From: Pseudomonas tohonis
GTDB taxonomy: Bacteria > Pseudomonadota > Gammaproteobacteria > Pseudomonadales > Pseudomonadaceae
Assembly: GCF_012767755.2 (NCBI RefSeq)
Contig: NZ_AP023189.1
Span: forward strand, 1,984,001 to 2,048,000
DNA: 64,000 nt
Direction: 5' to 3'
Of this stretch, positions 19,040-29,147 are shown piece after piece. A program made the translations under genes and the position numbers. The notes under the pieces were generated by a model that did not search any database, was not told the origin of the DNA, and was given only the letters and a program-made list of their open reading frames with translations. Every line of letters starts with the position of its first letter. The stretch's first letter is position 1.

Positions 19040-21262
19040 ATGACGTGGGCGTTGGTGGCGCTGGGCGGTGGCCTGGCTGCGGTGCGGTTCATGCCGGCGT
19101 TGCCGCCGACCGCCTGGCTGCTCGCGGCGGCGGCACTGGGGCTGGCATTGCTGGCCGGGCGCGGGCGGGCGCCCGGTCTGTTCCTGCTGGGGATCGCCTG
19201 GGGCTGCTGCTGCGCCCAATGGGCCCTGGATGATCGGCTGGCCCCATCCCTCGATGGCGAGACCCGCTGGCTGGAGGGGCGGGTCGTCGGGCTGCCGCAA
19301 CGGGGCAGCGGGGTGGTGCGCTTCGAGTTGGACGATCCGCAGATGCCAGGTGCCGAACTGCCGTCGCGTATCCGCCTGTCCTGGTACGGCGGGCCACAGC
19401 TGCGCGGCGGGGAGCGCTGGCGCCTGGCCGTGACCCTCAAGCGCCCGCGCGGCCTGGTCAATCCGCATGCCTTCGATTACGAAGCCTGGCTCCTTGCCCG
19501 GCACATAGGCGCCAGCGGTTCGGTGAAGGCCGGCAAGCCGTTGGCGCCGGGCAATGGCCCCGCCGCCTGGCGTGACCGCCTGCGCCAGGGCATCGAGCAG
19601 GTGCCGGCCCATGGGCGCAACGGCGGCATCGCGGCGTTGGTACTGGGCGATGGCTCGGGACTGGTCGCTGCCGACTGGCGCTTGCTTCAGGACACGGGGA
19701 CCGTGCACCTGATGGTGATCTCCGGCCAGCACATCGCCTTGCTCGCCGCCGTGCTCTACGGCGCCGTCGCGCTGCTGGCGCGGCTCGGTCTCTGGCCCGG
19801 ACGCCTGCCCTGGTTGCCCTGCGCCTGTGCCCTGGCGTTCGTCGGATCGCTGGGCTACGGCTTGCTGGCCGGCTTCGACGTGCCGGTGCAGCGCGCTTGC
19901 CTGATGACCGCCATCGCGCTGCTCTGGCGCCTGCGTTTCCGCCACCTCGGGGTGGTCCGCCCGTTGCTGGTGGCCTTCTGCGTGGTGCTGGCGGCGGACC
20001 CGCTGGCCTCCCTGCAGGCAGGATTCTGGTTGTCCTTCGGCGCCGTGGCGTTGCTCATCCTGATCTTCGCGGGGCGGATGGGCGTGCCACCCTGGTGGCT
20101 CAGCTGGTGGCGCGCGCAATGGACCATGGGGTTGGCGCTGTCACCCTTGCTGCTGGCGTTGGCACTGCCCATCAGCCTGAGTGGCCCGCTGGCCAACCTG
20201 GTCGCCGTGCCCTGGGTCAGCCTGGTCTCGGTGCCGCTGTCCCTGCTCGGGACTGCGCTGCAGGGCGTGCCCTGGCTGGGCGCAGGGCTGCTGTGGCTGG
20301 CCGGCGGTTCGCTGGAGCTGTTGTTCCGGCTGCTGGCCTGGATCGCCGCGTGGGTCCCGGCCTGGCAAGCGACGGCCGTTCCTCCGTGGGCCTGGCTGCT
20401 GGGCATGGGCGGCTGCCTGTTGCTGGTTCTTCCGGCGGGCGTGCCGGTGCGTGTCCTGGGCGTGGCGCTGCTGTTGCCGACGTTGTTTCCCCCCGTGGAG
20501 CGGCCGCCCTGGGGGAGGGCGGACATCTGGCTGCTGGATGTCGGGCAGGGATTGTCGGTGCTGGTGCGGACCCGGGAGCACGCGCTGCTCTACGACACGG
20601 GCGCCCGGCGCGGCGACTTCGACATGGGCGAGCGGGTGGTGCTACCGAGCCTGTTGGGGCTGGGGGTGCGGCAGCTGGACCAGTTGCTGCTCAGCCATGC
20701 CGACAACGACCACGCCGGCGGTGCCGGAGCGGTACTGCGTGGCATGCCGGTGACGCGGGTGGTCAGCGGTGAGCCGCTGCGCCTGCCGGCTGCGCTGGGC
20801 GCCACGGCCTGTGGCAACCAAGCGTGGGAGTGGGATGGCGTGCGCCTGCGTACCTGGCGCTGGGAGCAGGCGCGCAGTGGCAACGACCGGTCCTGTGTGC
20901 TCAGCGTCGAGGCGCACGGCGAGCGCATCCACCTGACCGGCGACATCGGTGTCCAGGCCGAGGCCGCCTGGATCGCCAGCGGTGAACCCCTGCGCGCCGA
21001 CTGGCTGCTGGCACCGCACCACGGCAGTGCCAGCTCCTCCTCCGCGGCGCTGATCGAGGCGGTGTCGCCCCGTGGTGCGTTGATCACCCGGGGCAGCCAC
21101 AACGCCTTCGGTCATCCGCATCCGTCCGTCGTCGCCCGCTACCGTGCCTCTGGCGTCGCGATCCATGACACGGCGCAGTCCGGTGCGCTGCTGATCCGTC
21201 TCGGCGAACGTGACGAGGTGCGTGGACTGCGGACCCAGGCACGTTTCTGGCGGGAAAAATGA
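19040..21262 (+). CDS. comEC: DNA internalisation-related competence protein ComEC/Rec2
   Basis: Inner-membrane channel protein for uptake of single-stranded DNA during transformation. 740 residues: an N-terminal membrane and DUF4131 region, a central competence domain with many helices, and a C-terminal metallo-beta-lactamase-like domain from about residue 500. The metal site is intact: His553, Asp555, Asp557 and His558 in SHADNDHAGG, then LTGDIG and APHHGS. ATG at 19040 follows a strong GGGAGGGGAG site; the upstream in-frame ATG at 18968 would add 24 residues. Confidence 0.92.
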   Translation: MTWALVALGGGLAAVRFMPALPPTAWLLAAAALGLALLAGRGRAPGLFLLGIAWGCCCAQWALDDRLAPSLDGETRWLEGRVVGLPQRGSGVVRFELDDPQMPGAELPSRIRLSWYGGPQLRGGERWRLAVTLKRPRGLVNPHAFDYEAWLLARHIGASGSVKAGKPLAPGNGPAAWRDRLRQGIEQVPAHGRNGGIAALVLGDGSGLVAADWRLLQDTGTVHLMVISGQHIALLAAVLYGAVALLARLGLWPGRLPWLPCACALAFVGSLGYGLLAGFDVPVQRACLMTAIALLWRLRFRHLGVVRPLLVAFCVVLAADPLASLQAGFWLSFGAVALLILIFAGRMGVPPWWLSWWRAQWTMGLALSPLLLALALPISLSGPLANLVAVPWVSLVSVPLSLLGTALQGVPWLGAGLLWLAGGSLELLFRLLAWIAAWVPAWQATAVPPWAWLLGMGGCLLLVLPAGVPVRVLGVALLLPTLFPPVERPPWGRADIWLLDVGQGLSVLVRTREHALLYDTGARRGDFDMGERVVLPSLLGLGVRQLDQLLLSHADNDHAGGAGAVLRGMPVTRVVSGEPLRLPAALGATACGNQAWEWDGVRLRTWRWEQARSGNDRSCVLSVEAHGERIHLTGDIGVQAEAAWIASGEPLRADWLLAPHHGSASSSSAALIEAVSPRGALITRGSHNAFGHPHPSVVARYRASGVAIHDTAQSGALLIRLGERDEVRGLRTQARFWREK

Positions 21263-21294
21263 GAACGGCGACGGTCGGCGGGGCCCTGACCCTG

Positions 21295-21303
21295 TGCTAG
21301 AGT
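21295..21303 (+). promoter_or_regulatory. Possible extended -10 promoter of exbB
   Basis: TGCTAGAGT at 21295-21303 fits an extended -10 element, with no recognisable -35. It lies about 32 bases before the exbB GTG, in the 72-base gap after comEC. Confidence 0.35.
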
Positions 21304-21334
21304 TGCGCCACTTTTTTCAAGGGGATTTGCCACC

Positions 21335-21970
21335 GTGTGGGAGCTGGTCAAAGCAGGCGGCTGGATGATGCTGCCTATCATTCTGAGTTCCATCGCAGCC
21401 ACCGCCATCATTGTGGAGCGCCTGTGGACGCTTCGTGCCAATCGCATCGCACCGCCGCAATTGCTCGGCCAGGTGTGGCGCATGGTCAAGGACAAGCAGC
21501 TCAACGCGCAGAAGCTCAAGGAACTGCGTGCATCGTCCCCGCTGGGCGAGATCCTCGCCGCCGGCCTGGCCAACTCCAAGCATGGTCGCGAGATCATGAA
21601 GGAGTGCATCGAGGAGGCTGCATCCCGCGTCATCCATGAGCTGGAGCGCTACCTCAACACCCTGGGCACCATCGCCGCCATGGGCCCGCTGCTGGGCCTT
21701 TTGGGTACCGTGTTCGGGATGATCGAGATCTTCAGCGGCTTCATGGACAACGGCATGGCGAACGCCCCGGCCCTGGCCGGCGGTATCGGCAAGGCGCTGA
21801 TCACCACCGCGGCTGGCCTGATGGTCGCCATCCCCGCCGTGTTCTTCCACCGTTTCCTGCTGCGTCGTGTCGACGAGCTGGTGGTGGCCATGGAGCAGGA
21901 GGCGATCAAGCTGGTGGAAGTGACCCAGGGCGATCGTGAAGTGGACTTCGCAGAGGAAGCCAAAGCGTGA
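21335..21970 (+). CDS. exbB: ExbB/TolQ-family proton channel protein
   Basis: Inner-membrane protein of the MotA/TolQ/ExbB family, 211 residues with three helices (about 10-30, 110-132 and 150-172). The conserved segment GPLLGLLGTVFGMIEIF and the later GGIGKALITTAAGLMVAIPA are family signatures. It pairs with the ExbD-type protein just downstream to couple proton motive force to an outer-envelope partner. No tonB or tolA lies nearby, so the energised partner is unknown. GTG start at 21335. Confidence 0.88.
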   Translation: MWELVKAGGWMMLPIILSSIAATAIIVERLWTLRANRIAPPQLLGQVWRMVKDKQLNAQKLKELRASSPLGEILAAGLANSKHGREIMKECIEEAASRVIHELERYLNTLGTIAAMGPLLGLLGTVFGMIEIFSGFMDNGMANAPALAGGIGKALITTAAGLMVAIPAVFFHRFLLRRVDELVVAMEQEAIKLVEVTQGDREVDFAEEAKA

Positions 21971-22410
21971 AGTTCCGTCGCCGGGCGGGCAACGTCGCCC
22001 GTGAGGAAGTCTTCCTCAACCTGACTTCGTTCATCGACGTGATCTTCGTGCTGCTGCTGTTCTTCGTGGTCACCACCACCTTCAGCCGCCCCAGCGAGTT
22101 GAAGATCGAATTGCCGGAAGCCGTCAGCGGCACGCCGGCCCAGGCCACCGAGGTGAAGACCCTGGAGCTGTCCATCAGTGCCGATGGCCAGTACGCGCTC
22201 AACGGCCAGGTGCTGGTGAAGAACGACCTGGCGACGCTGATGACGGCGCTGAGCAAGGAGTCCGGTGGTGACAACAGCCTGCCGATGATCATCAGCGCCG
22301 ATGCCAAGACCACCCACCAGACGGTGATCACCGCCATGGATGCGGCCGGCAAGCTGGGCTTCAGCAAGCTGCGCATCACCACGGTCGAGGCCCAGCCGGA
22401 GAAGCCCTGA
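21967..22410 (+). CDS. exbD: ExbD/TolR-family protein
   Basis: 147 residues, one N-terminal transmembrane helix and a periplasmic domain. The essential protonatable Asp of the family is Asp24 in [20 protein letters not shown] at 21967 overlaps the exbB stop as GTGA, and its own stop shares a base with the lpxK start. This coupling to a lipid A gene is conserved in Pseudomonas as I recall, and hints at an envelope role. Confidence 0.9.
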   Translation: MKFRRRAGNVAREEVFLNLTSFIDVIFVLLLFFVVTTTFSRPSELKIELPEAVSGTPAQATEVKTLELSISADGQYALNGQVLVKNDLATLMTALSKESGGDNSLPMIISADAKTTHQTVITAMDAAGKLGFSKLRITTVEAQPEKP

Positions 22411-23414
22411 TGGCCTTCTCCGATCGCCTGCTGGACGCCTGGTACCGGGGGCATCCGGCCCTGGTGCTGCTTCGCCCCCTGGAGGCGTTGTTCCGCCTCG
22501 TGGTGCGGCGCAAGCGGGAGGCCTTCCTCGCCGGTGCGGGCCCCATCTACCGTTCCCCGGTGCCGGTCATGGTGGTGGGCAACATCACCGTCGGCGGCAC
22601 CGGCAAGACCCCCATGATTCTCTGGCTCATCGAGCACTGCCGCGGCCTCGGCCTGCGCGTAGGCGTGGTCAGCCGTGGCTACGGTGCCCACCCGCCGAGC
22701 CTGCCCTGGCGGGTGCGGGCGGAGCAGGGGGCCGATGTCGCCGGCGATGAGCCCCTGCTGATCGTGCAGCGCACGGGCGTGCCCCTGGTGATCGACCCCG
22801 ATCGGGGTCGCGCCGTGGCGGCGTTGCTGGCCGAAGGCCCGCTGGACCTGGTACTCAGCGACGATGGCCTGCAGCACTATCGCCTGGCACGGGACATCGA
22901 ACTGGTGCTGATCGACGCTGCCCGTGGCCTGGGCAACGGCCGTTGCCTGCCGGCCGGCCCCCTGCGCGAGCCGGCGCAGCGCCTCGAGAGTGTCGACGCG
23001 GTGCTCTACAACGGCGCCGACGCTGGCCCCGGTGGTGCCTATGGCTTCCGCCTGCGGCCCACCGCGTTGGTCAACCTGCTGAGTGGCGAGCGGGTCGGCC
23101 TCGAGCATTTCCCCCCTGGCCAGGCCCTCCACGCGGTCGCCGGCATCGGTAATCCGCAGCGTTTCTTCACCACGCTCGAGGCGCTAAACTGGCGCCCGAT
23201 TCCGCATGCTTTCGCCGACCACGCCAGCTTCGGTGCCGCCGAGCTGCAATTCAGCCCGGCACTGCCCCTGGTGATGACCGAGAAGGACGCGGTGAAATGC
23301 CGGGCCTTCGCCGCTGACGACTGGTGGTACCTGGCCGTCGATGCCGTGCCCACCGAGGGCTTCGTCGCCTGGCTCGACGCGCGCCTGGCACGCCTGGCCA
23401 GCGAACGCTCGTAA
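22410..23414 (+). CDS. lpxK: Tetraacyldisaccharide 4'-kinase
   Basis: Phosphorylates the 4' position of the tetraacyldisaccharide 1-phosphate intermediate of lipid A synthesis at the inner membrane. 334 residues. The P-loop [12 protein letters not shown] is at residues 57-68, and [12 protein letters not shown] holds the conserved metal and catalytic Asp residues. The N-terminal hydrophobic stretch is expected for membrane association. Start and stop codons are closely packed with exbD upstream. Confidence 0.95.
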   Translation: MAFSDRLLDAWYRGHPALVLLRPLEALFRLVVRRKREAFLAGAGPIYRSPVPVMVVGNITVGGTGKTPMILWLIEHCRGLGLRVGVVSRGYGAHPPSLPWRVRAEQGADVAGDEPLLIVQRTGVPLVIDPDRGRAVAALLAEGPLDLVLSDDGLQHYRLARDIELVLIDAARGLGNGRCLPAGPLREPAQRLESVDAVLYNGADAGPGGAYGFRLRPTALVNLLSGERVGLEHFPPGQALHAVAGIGNPQRFFTTLEALNWRPIPHAFADHASFGAAELQFSPALPLVMTEKDAVKCRAFAADDWWYLAVDAVPTEGFVAWLDARLARLASERS

Positions 23415-23422
23415 CCCCATCA

Positions 23423-23440
23423 GCCACCCCTGAGGGTGGC
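23423..23440 (+). repeat. Hairpin between lpxK and the Trm112-like gene
   Basis: Seven-base perfect stem GCCACCC/GGGTGGC with a CTGA loop, without a T run. It may modulate mRNA processing or partially terminate. It sits in the only gap of size (41 bases) in this part of the operon. Confidence 0.45.
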
Positions 23441-23455
23441 CTCCAAGGACTCCCC

Positions 23456-23641
23456 ATGGACACCAAACTGCTCGATATCCTCGCCTGCCCCCTGTGCAAG
23501 GGCGCGCTGAAGCTCGCCGACGACAAGAGCGAGCTGGTCTGCAAGGCCGATGCCCTGGCCTTCCCCGTCCGCGAAGGCATCCCGGTGATGCTGGAGAGCG
23601 AGGCGCGCACCCTCAACGTCGATGAACGGCTGGACAAGTGA
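23456..23641 (+). CDS. Trm112/YcaR-family small zinc-ribbon-like protein
   Basis: 61 residues beginning [20 protein letters not shown]. The CPxC pair near the N-terminus and the downstream Cys in LVCKADAL fit the Trm112 family, whose eukaryotic members activate methyltransferases. Its bacterial role is unclear, but the lpxK-ycaR-kdsB order is widely conserved. ATG at 23456 is chosen over earlier in-frame ATGs inside lpxK. Its stop shares one base with the kdsB start. Confidence 0.88.
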   Translation: MDTKLLDILACPLCKGALKLADDKSELVCKADALAFPVREGIPVMLESEARTLNVDERLDK

Positions 23642-24405
23642 TGGGCCAGGCATTCACCGTCGTCATCCCCGCTCGCTACGCTTCCACGCGCCTGCCCGGC
23701 AAGCCGCTGCAGGACATCGGCGGCAAGCCGATGATCCAGCACGTCTGGGAGCAGGCGCGACGCAGCTCGGCCGAGCGCGTGGTGGTGGCCACCGACGATC
23801 CGCGCATCGTCGAGGCCTGCAAGGCGTTCGGCGCCGATGTGGTGCTGACCCGTGTGGACCACAACTCCGGTACCGACCGCCTGGCCGAAGTCGCCACCCA
23901 GCTGGGGCTCGGTGACGATGCCATCGTGGTCAACGTACAGGGCGACGAGCCGCTGATCCCGCCGTCGATCATCGATCAGGTGGCAGCCAACCTGGCCGCC
24001 CATCCCGAGGCCGGCATCGCCACCCTGGCCGAGCCGATCCATGATGTTGAGGCGTTGTTCAACCCCAACGTGGTCAAGGTATCGACCGACACCCAGGGCC
24101 TGGCCCTGACGTTCAGTCGCGCACCGCTGCCCTGGGCCCGGGATGCCTTCGCCCAAAGGCGCGATGCACTGCCCGAAGGGGTGCCTTACCGCCGGCATAT
24201 CGGCATCTACGCCTACCGCGTGCGGTTTCTCCATGACTTCGTCGCGTGGGGCCCGTGCTGGTTGGAGAACACCGAGTCCCTGGAGCAGCTTCGCGCGCTC
24301 TGGCACGGCGTGCGTATTCACGTGGCCGATGCGGTCGAGGCGCCGGCCGCCGGGGTCGATACCGCTGAAGACCTGGAGCGGGTCCGCCGCTTGCTGGGGG
24401 CCTGA
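23641..24405 (+). CDS. kdsB: 3-deoxy-manno-octulosonate cytidylyltransferase
   Basis: Activates Kdo with CTP to CMP-Kdo for attachment to lipid A. 254 residues. The nucleotide-binding N-terminus [17 protein letters not shown] and [12 protein letters not shown] are intact, as is [14 protein letters not shown] at 23641 follows the neighbouring gene's stop with one-base overlap; a GTG three bases earlier is also in frame. Lies in a lipopolysaccharide-peptidoglycan operon with lpxK and murB. Confidence 0.95.
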   Translation: MGQAFTVVIPARYASTRLPGKPLQDIGGKPMIQHVWEQARRSSAERVVVATDDPRIVEACKAFGADVVLTRVDHNSGTDRLAEVATQLGLGDDAIVVNVQGDEPLIPPSIIDQVAANLAAHPEAGIATLAEPIHDVEALFNPNVVKVSTDTQGLALTFSRAPLPWARDAFAQRRDALPEGVPYRRHIGIYAYRVRFLHDFVAWGPCWLENTESLEQLRALWHGVRIHVADAVEAPAAGVDTAEDLERVRRLLGA

Positions 24406-24863
24406 TGAAGGTCCTGTTCGTCTGCCTCGGCAACATCTGCCGCTCGCCCACCGCCGAGGGCGTTCTGCGTCACAAGCTGCGCGAGGCGGGCCTGGACGAG
24501 CGGGTGGAGGTCGACTCCGCCGGCACCGGCGACTGGCATGTCGGCAAGGCGCCGGACATGCGCACCCGCCAGGCGGCCCAGCGCCGTGGCTATGACCTTT
24601 CCCTGCTGCGCGCGCGCCAGGTGAGCGTGGACGATTTCGCCCGTTTCGACCTGGTTCTGGCGATGGACCACAGCAACCTGCGGGACCTCAAGGGGCTGCG
24701 TCGCGGCGGCAGTGAGCCGGACCTGTTCCTGCGTCGCTACGGCCTGGTGCCCGAGGAGGTTCCGGATCCCTACTACGGGGGCGAGGAGGGCTTCGAAGAG
24801 GTGCTGGACCTGATCGAGCAGGCCTGTGACGGGCTGGTCGCCGAGATACGGGGGCGCCTGTGA
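24405..24863 (+). CDS. Low-molecular-weight protein tyrosine phosphatase
   Basis: Cytoplasmic phosphatase, 152 residues. The catalytic P-loop CLGNICRS gives nucleophile Cys7 and phosphate-binding Arg13, and the general acid lies in DPYYGG near residue 120. Its substrate is unknown; no tyrosine kinase or capsule genes are nearby. It overlaps kdsB by one base and murB by four. Confidence 0.93.
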   Translation: MKVLFVCLGNICRSPTAEGVLRHKLREAGLDERVEVDSAGTGDWHVGKAPDMRTRQAAQRRGYDLSLLRARQVSVDDFARFDLVLAMDHSNLRDLKGLRRGGSEPDLFLRRYGLVPEEVPDPYYGGEEGFEEVLDLIEQACDGLVAEIRGRL

Positions 24864-25879
24864 GCCTGGTCGTTTCCGAGAATGTCCCCCTCAAGCCTTT
24901 CAACACCTTTGGCATCGATGTCCGGGCGCGGCTGTTCGCCGAAGCCCGTGACGAGGCGGAGGTGCGCGAGGCGCTGGTTCTGGCGGCGGAGCGTGGCGTG
25001 TCGCTGCAGGTGTTCGGCGGCGGCAGCAACCTGTTGCTGACCCGGGATGTCGACGCGCTGGTGCTGCGTATGGCCAGCCGTGGCGTGCGCCTCCTGACTG
25101 ACGATGGCGATTCGGTGGTGGTCGAGGCGGAGGCCGGGGAAGCCTGGCACCCTTTCGTGCTCTGGACACTGGCGCAGGGCCTGGTGGGGCTGGAGAACCT
25201 CAGCCTGATTCCCGGTACGGTCGGCGCGGCGCCGATGCAGAACATCGGTGCCTATGGGGTGGAGATCAAGGATGTGTTCGCCGGGTTGACCGCGCTGGAC
25301 CGCCAGACCGGCGAGCTGCGTGAGTTTGCCCTGGAGGAATGCGCCTTCGCCTACCGGGACAGCCTGTTCAAGCGTGAAGCGGGCCGCTGGCTGATCCTGC
25401 GTGTGCGCTTCCGCTTGAGCCGCAATGCGCGCCTGCACCTGGACTACGGCCCGGTGCGCCAGCGCTTGCAGGAGCAGGGCGTGGACGCCCCGACAGCGCT
25501 GGATGTGAGCCGTGCCATCTGTTCCATTCGCAGCGAGAAGCTGCCCGACCCGGCGCAACTGGGCAATGCCGGCAGCTTCTTCAAGAACCCGCTGGTTTCT
25601 GCCGCGCTGGCCGAACGGTTGCGTGGCGAGCATGTGGATCTGGTGGCCTATCCCCAGGGGGACGGGCAGGTGAAGCTGGCGGCGGGCTGGCTGATCGAGC
25701 GCGCGGGCTGGAAGGGCTTCCGAGACGGCGATGCGGGCGTCCACCGTTTGCAGGCGTTGGTGCTGGTCAACTACGGTGCTGCCACCGGCCAGCAACTGTG
25801 GGCGCTGGCGCAGCGCATCCAGGCTGATGTCGCCGAGCGCTTCGGCGTGTCACTGGAGATGGAGCCGAACCTGCTCTGA
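24860..25879 (+). CDS. murB: UDP-N-acetylenolpyruvoylglucosamine reductase
   Basis: FAD enzyme that reduces UDP-GlcNAc-enolpyruvate to UDP-MurNAc in peptidoglycan synthesis. 339 residues, the type I length. FAD-binding segments FGGGSNLLLTRDV and LIPGTVGAAPMQNIGAYGVE are present, with the catalytic Ser in NAGSFFKNP. GTG at 24860 overlaps the phosphatase stop as GTGA. Last gene of the operon, followed by a strong terminator. Confidence 0.96.
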   Translation: MSLVVSENVPLKPFNTFGIDVRARLFAEARDEAEVREALVLAAERGVSLQVFGGGSNLLLTRDVDALVLRMASRGVRLLTDDGDSVVVEAEAGEAWHPFVLWTLAQGLVGLENLSLIPGTVGAAPMQNIGAYGVEIKDVFAGLTALDRQTGELREFALEECAFAYRDSLFKREAGRWLILRVRFRLSRNARLHLDYGPVRQRLQEQGVDAPTALDVSRAICSIRSEKLPDPAQLGNAGSFFKNPLVSAALAERLRGEHVDLVAYPQGDGQVKLAAGWLIERAGWKGFRDGDAGVHRLQALVLVNYGAATGQQLWALAQRIQADVAERFGVSLEMEPNLL

Positions 25880-25897
25880 GGCTGGCTGCAGGCGATG

Positions 25898-25925
25898 AAA
25901 GGGATGCTTCGGCATCCCTTTTTTC
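25898..25925 (+). terminator. Terminator of murB
   Basis: Ten-base perfect stem AAAGGGATGC/GCATCCCTTT with a TTCG loop and a T run. The stem-loop core reappears inverted at 26035-26052. Confidence 0.95.
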
Positions 25926-26027
25926 ATTGGCCTGCGGGAGGGCAGGGTGCCGCTCCGTTGCCTGTGCCTGGCCAGCAGTCGTGATTTTCGTCGCGTAGAT
26001 CGGGGGCTGGATACTTTTCCGGCCCAA

Positions 26028-26056
26028 AGAAAAAGGGATGCCGAAGCATCCCTTTT
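26028..26056 (-). terminator. Terminator of rne
   Basis: On the minus strand this reads AAAAGGGATGC, loop TTCG, GCATCCCTTTT and more T residues. It lies 17 bases past the rne stop codon. It is an inverted copy of the murB terminator about 110 bases away. Confidence 0.95.
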
Positions 26057-26072
26057 TCATTCAGGCAGGGCC

Positions 26073-29000
26073 TCAGACGGTCGGCTTGGACTCGTCCTTG
26101 GCTTCCTCTTCCTTCGTCGCTTCAGCAACGGCTTCCTCGGTGGCGCTGCTGGCCTGGGTCACTTCGACCTTCGGCTCTTCAGCGACTTCCGGGGCTTCCA
26201 CGCTGGCTTCGACGACAGGCTCGACCTGGGCTTCAGCCACCGGCTCCTGCTCAGCGGCGACTTCGACCACGGCCGGGGCGGCTTCTTCAACCACCGGGGC
26301 TGCTACGGCCGGAGCGGCAGCGGCTTCACGTGCCAGGCGCTCGGCTTCCTGCTGGCGACGACGCACTTCACGAGGATCGTTCGGTGCGCGGCCACCGGCG
26401 CTGACCGGTGCGGCGGCGGGAGCGGAGACCGGCTCGGCTTCGACCGGGGCCGGAGTCTCGATTTCCGCGACGGTTTCGGCAGCCGGTACGACGTCTACCG
26501 GGGCTTCGACGGCGACGGTTTCGACGGTCGGTTCGGCAACCACGACGGACACTTCGCTTTCGATAACGGCCGGGGCGCTGGTCTCGACCACTGCGGCCGG
26601 TTCCTGCTCCTGGGCGATGGTTTCGGCGACGGATGCGGCGGCAGGCGCTTCGCTGGTGGCGTTCTCGACCGGGGTCGGTTCGCTGCTGGCTTGGCCTTCG
26701 GCCTGCTCGGCGATGACGCTGGCCGCGACGGAGGTCACGGCGACGGCAGCGGGAGCGCTGCCTTCGACAGTGGCCTCTTCGCTGCCTTCCACGCCTTCTT
26801 CGCCTTCGACTTCACGCTGGCGCTCGCGGCGGTTGCTGCGACGACGCTGGCCACGGGAGCGACGACGAGGACGTTCGCCATCGGCGCCTTCCTGATCATC
26901 ATCCAGTAGCTCTTCGTTGTTCAGCAGTTCTTCTTCGCTGGGCTCGGCTGCCTGCTCGGTGCGCGGTGCGCGCTCTTCACGGGGCTGGCGCTCCTCGCGC
27001 GGCGGACGCTCGCCACGTTCGCGGCGGTTTTCCTGGCCTTCGCGGGGTTCACGTGGCTCGCGCGGCTCACGAGCTTCGCGGGGTGCACGTTCTTCACGCG
27101 GCTGGCGCTCTTCACGAGGCTGACGCTCCTCGCGAGGCTCACGCGGTGCGCGCTCTTCACGGGGCTCACGCGGCTCACGGGCTTCGCGAGGCTGGCGGTC
27201 TTCACGCGGTTGGCGCTCTTCGCGCGGCGGACGCTCGCCACGTTCACGGCGGTTTTCCTGGCCTTCGCGAGGCTCACGCGGCTCGCGGGCTTCGCGAGGC
27301 TGGCGCTCTTCACGCGGCTTGCGCTCTTCGCGACCTTCACGGCCGTCACGGCGGCGGTTCTGCTGACGACCGTTACGGCGCTCCTCGGTGCGGGCGGTGC
27401 GCTCGCTGGAGGTGCTCTTCTCGGTTGCGGCGGGTTGGGCTTCTTCCTTGCCGGCGAACAGGCCTACCAGCGACTTCACCAGGCCCTTGAACAGGCTCGG
27501 TTCGGCCGCGGCGACAGCGGCGGTCGGCGGAGCCAGCGGGGCCGGGGCAGGGCGCTCGGGGGCGACGGTCTTCACCGCGGCTTCCTGGCGGACCAGGGTA
27601 CGGGTGGCGGCGGCCGGCTGGTGATCCTCGGTTTCGGTCGGGGTCATCTCGTAGCTGGACTGGCCGTTCATCACTTCCGGGCTGTCATCGCGCAGGCGCT
27701 GCACTTCGAAGTGCGGCGTCTCCAGATGGTCGTTCGGCAGGATGACGATGCGGGCGCGGGTACGCAGCTCGATCTTGGTGATGCTGTTGCGCTTCTCGTT
27801 GAGGAGGAAGGCGGCAACCGGGATCGGCACCTGGGCGCGAACTTCCGCGGTGCGGTCCTTCAGGGCCTCTTCCTCGATCAGGCGCAGGATCGCCAGCGAC
27901 AGGGACTCGACGTCACGGATGATGCCCTGGCCGTTGCAACGGGGGCAGACGATGCCGCTGCTCTCGCCGAGGGACGGGCGCAGGCGCTGGCGGGACATTT
28001 CCAGCAGGCCGAAGCGGGAGATGCGACCGACCTGGACGCGGGCGCGGTCGGCTTCCAGGGCTTCGCGGACCTTTTCTTCCACAGCGCGCTGGTTCTTGGC
28101 CGGGGTCATGTCGATGAAGTCGATGACGATCAGGCCGCCGATATCGCGCAGGCGCAGCTGGCGGGCGATTTCCTCGGCCGCTTCCAGGTTGGTCTGCAGG
28201 GCGGTTTCTTCGATGTCACCGCCTTTGGTCGCACGCGCCGAGTTGATGTCGATGGACACCAGGGCTTCGGTCGGGTCGATGACGATGGAGCCACCGGACG
28301 GCAGCTTCACTTCGCGCTGGAAGGCGGTTTCGATCTGGCTTTCGATCTGGAAGCGGTTGAACAGCGGAACGCTGTCCTGATAGAGCTTGATCTTGTTCTG
28401 GTACTGCGGCATCACCTGGCGGATGAAGCTCAGGGCTTCTTCCTGGGCTTCCACGCTGTCGACCAGTACTTCACCGATGTCCTGGCGCAGGTAGTCACGG
28501 ATGGCGCGGATGATGACGTTGCTTTCCTGGTAGATCAGGAACGGCGCGCCGCGCTCGCCGGAGGCTTCCTTGATGGCGCTCCACAGCTGCAGCAGGTAGT
28601 CCAGGTCCCACTGCAGCTCTTCGCTGGAGCGGCCCAGGCCGGCGGTGCGCACGATCAGGCCCATGTCGGCAGGGGCGTTCAGGCCGTTCAGGGCTTCACG
28701 CAGTTCGTTGCGCTCTTCGCCCTCGATGCGACGGGAGATGCCACCGGCACGCGGGTTGTTCGGCATCAGCACCAGGTAGCGGCCGGCGAGGCTGATGAAG
28801 GTGGTCAGGGCTGCGCCCTTGTTGCCACGCTCTTCCTTCTCGACCTGGACGATCACTTCCTGGCCTTCGTTGAGCACGTCCTTGATGTTGACGCGCCCCT
28901 CGGGGGACTTCTTGAAGTATTCGCGGGAGATTTCTTTCAGCGGCAGGAAGCCGTGACGATCGGCGCCGAAGTCGACGAATGCGGCCTCGAGGCTGGGCTC

Positions 29001-29147
29001 GATGCGGGTGATGCGGCCTTTGTAGATGTTGGCCTTTTTCTGTTCACGGGCGCCCGACTCGATATCCAGGTCATACAGGCGTTGGCCGTCGACCAGGGCA
29101 ACACGCAACTCTTCGGGCTGAGTTGCGTTAATCAGCATTCTTTTCAT
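26073..29147 (-). CDS. rne: Ribonuclease E
   Basis: Essential endoribonuclease and degradosome scaffold. 1024 residues. The N-terminal catalytic half (about 1-510) has the S1 domain, the DNase I-like site with [10 protein letters not shown] and [11 protein letters not shown], and the zinc link CPRCNGQG. The C-terminal half is low complexity: an Arg/Glu/Pro-rich block (about residues 600-740) with near-tandem repeats, acidic stretches, and an Ala/Val/Glu/Pro tail. Start ATG at 29147 gives [18 protein letters not shown], matching the E. coli N-terminus; the longer frame to 29192 is not needed. The leader is about 500 bases. Confidence 0.97.
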   Translation of the reverse strand: MKRMLINATQPEELRVALVDGQRLYDLDIESGAREQKKANIYKGRITRIEPSLEAAFVDFGADRHGFLPLKEISREYFKKSPEGRVNIKDVLNEGQEVIVQVEKEERGNKGAALTTFISLAGRYLVLMPNNPRAGGISRRIEGEERNELREALNGLNAPADMGLIVRTAGLGRSSEELQWDLDYLLQLWSAIKEASGERGAPFLIYQESNVIIRAIRDYLRQDIGEVLVDSVEAQEEALSFIRQVMPQYQNKIKLYQDSVPLFNRFQIESQIETAFQREVKLPSGGSIVIDPTEALVSIDINSARATKGGDIEETALQTNLEAAEEIARQLRLRDIGGLIVIDFIDMTPAKNQRAVEEKVREALEADRARVQVGRISRFGLLEMSRQRLRPSLGESSGIVCPRCNGQGIIRDVESLSLAILRLIEEEALKDRTAEVRAQVPIPVAAFLLNEKRNSITKIELRTRARIVILPNDHLETPHFEVQRLRDDSPEVMNGQSSYEMTPTETEDHQPAAATRTLVRQEAAVKTVAPERPAPAPLAPPTAAVAAAEPSLFKGLVKSLVGLFAGKEEAQPAATEKSTSSERTARTEERRNGRQQNRRRDGREGREERKPREERQPREAREPREPREGQENRRERGERPPREERQPREDRQPREAREPREPREERAPREPREERQPREERQPREERAPREAREPREPREPREGQENRRERGERPPREERQPREERAPRTEQAAEPSEEELLNNEELLDDDQEGADGERPRRRSRGQRRRSNRRERQREVEGEEGVEGSEEATVEGSAPAAVAVTSVAASVIAEQAEGQASSEPTPVENATSEAPAAASVAETIAQEQEPAAVVETSAPAVIESEVSVVVAEPTVETVAVEAPVDVVPAAETVAEIETPAPVEAEPVSAPAAAPVSAGGRAPNDPREVRRRQQEAERLAREAAAAPAVAAPVVEEAAPAVVEVAAEQEPVAEAQVEPVVEASVEAPEVAEEPKVEVTQASSATEEAVAEATKEEEAKDESKPTV
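27001..27330 (-). repeat. In-frame near-tandem repeat inside rne
   Basis: The 20 bases from 27001 recur from 27226, a 225-base (75-codon) period, and similarity continues for some 60 bases beyond with few changes. Both copies encode [18 protein letters not shown], embedded in many shorter [12 protein letters not shown] and PREPRE units. The block is part of the RNA-binding, disordered half of RNase E and is likely to vary in length between strains. Confidence 0.85.

Noticed and set aside
26917..27490. Possible CRISPR-like or tandem DNA array
   Set aside because: The repeats are irregular, in frame with rne and encode its Arg/Glu/Pro-rich block.
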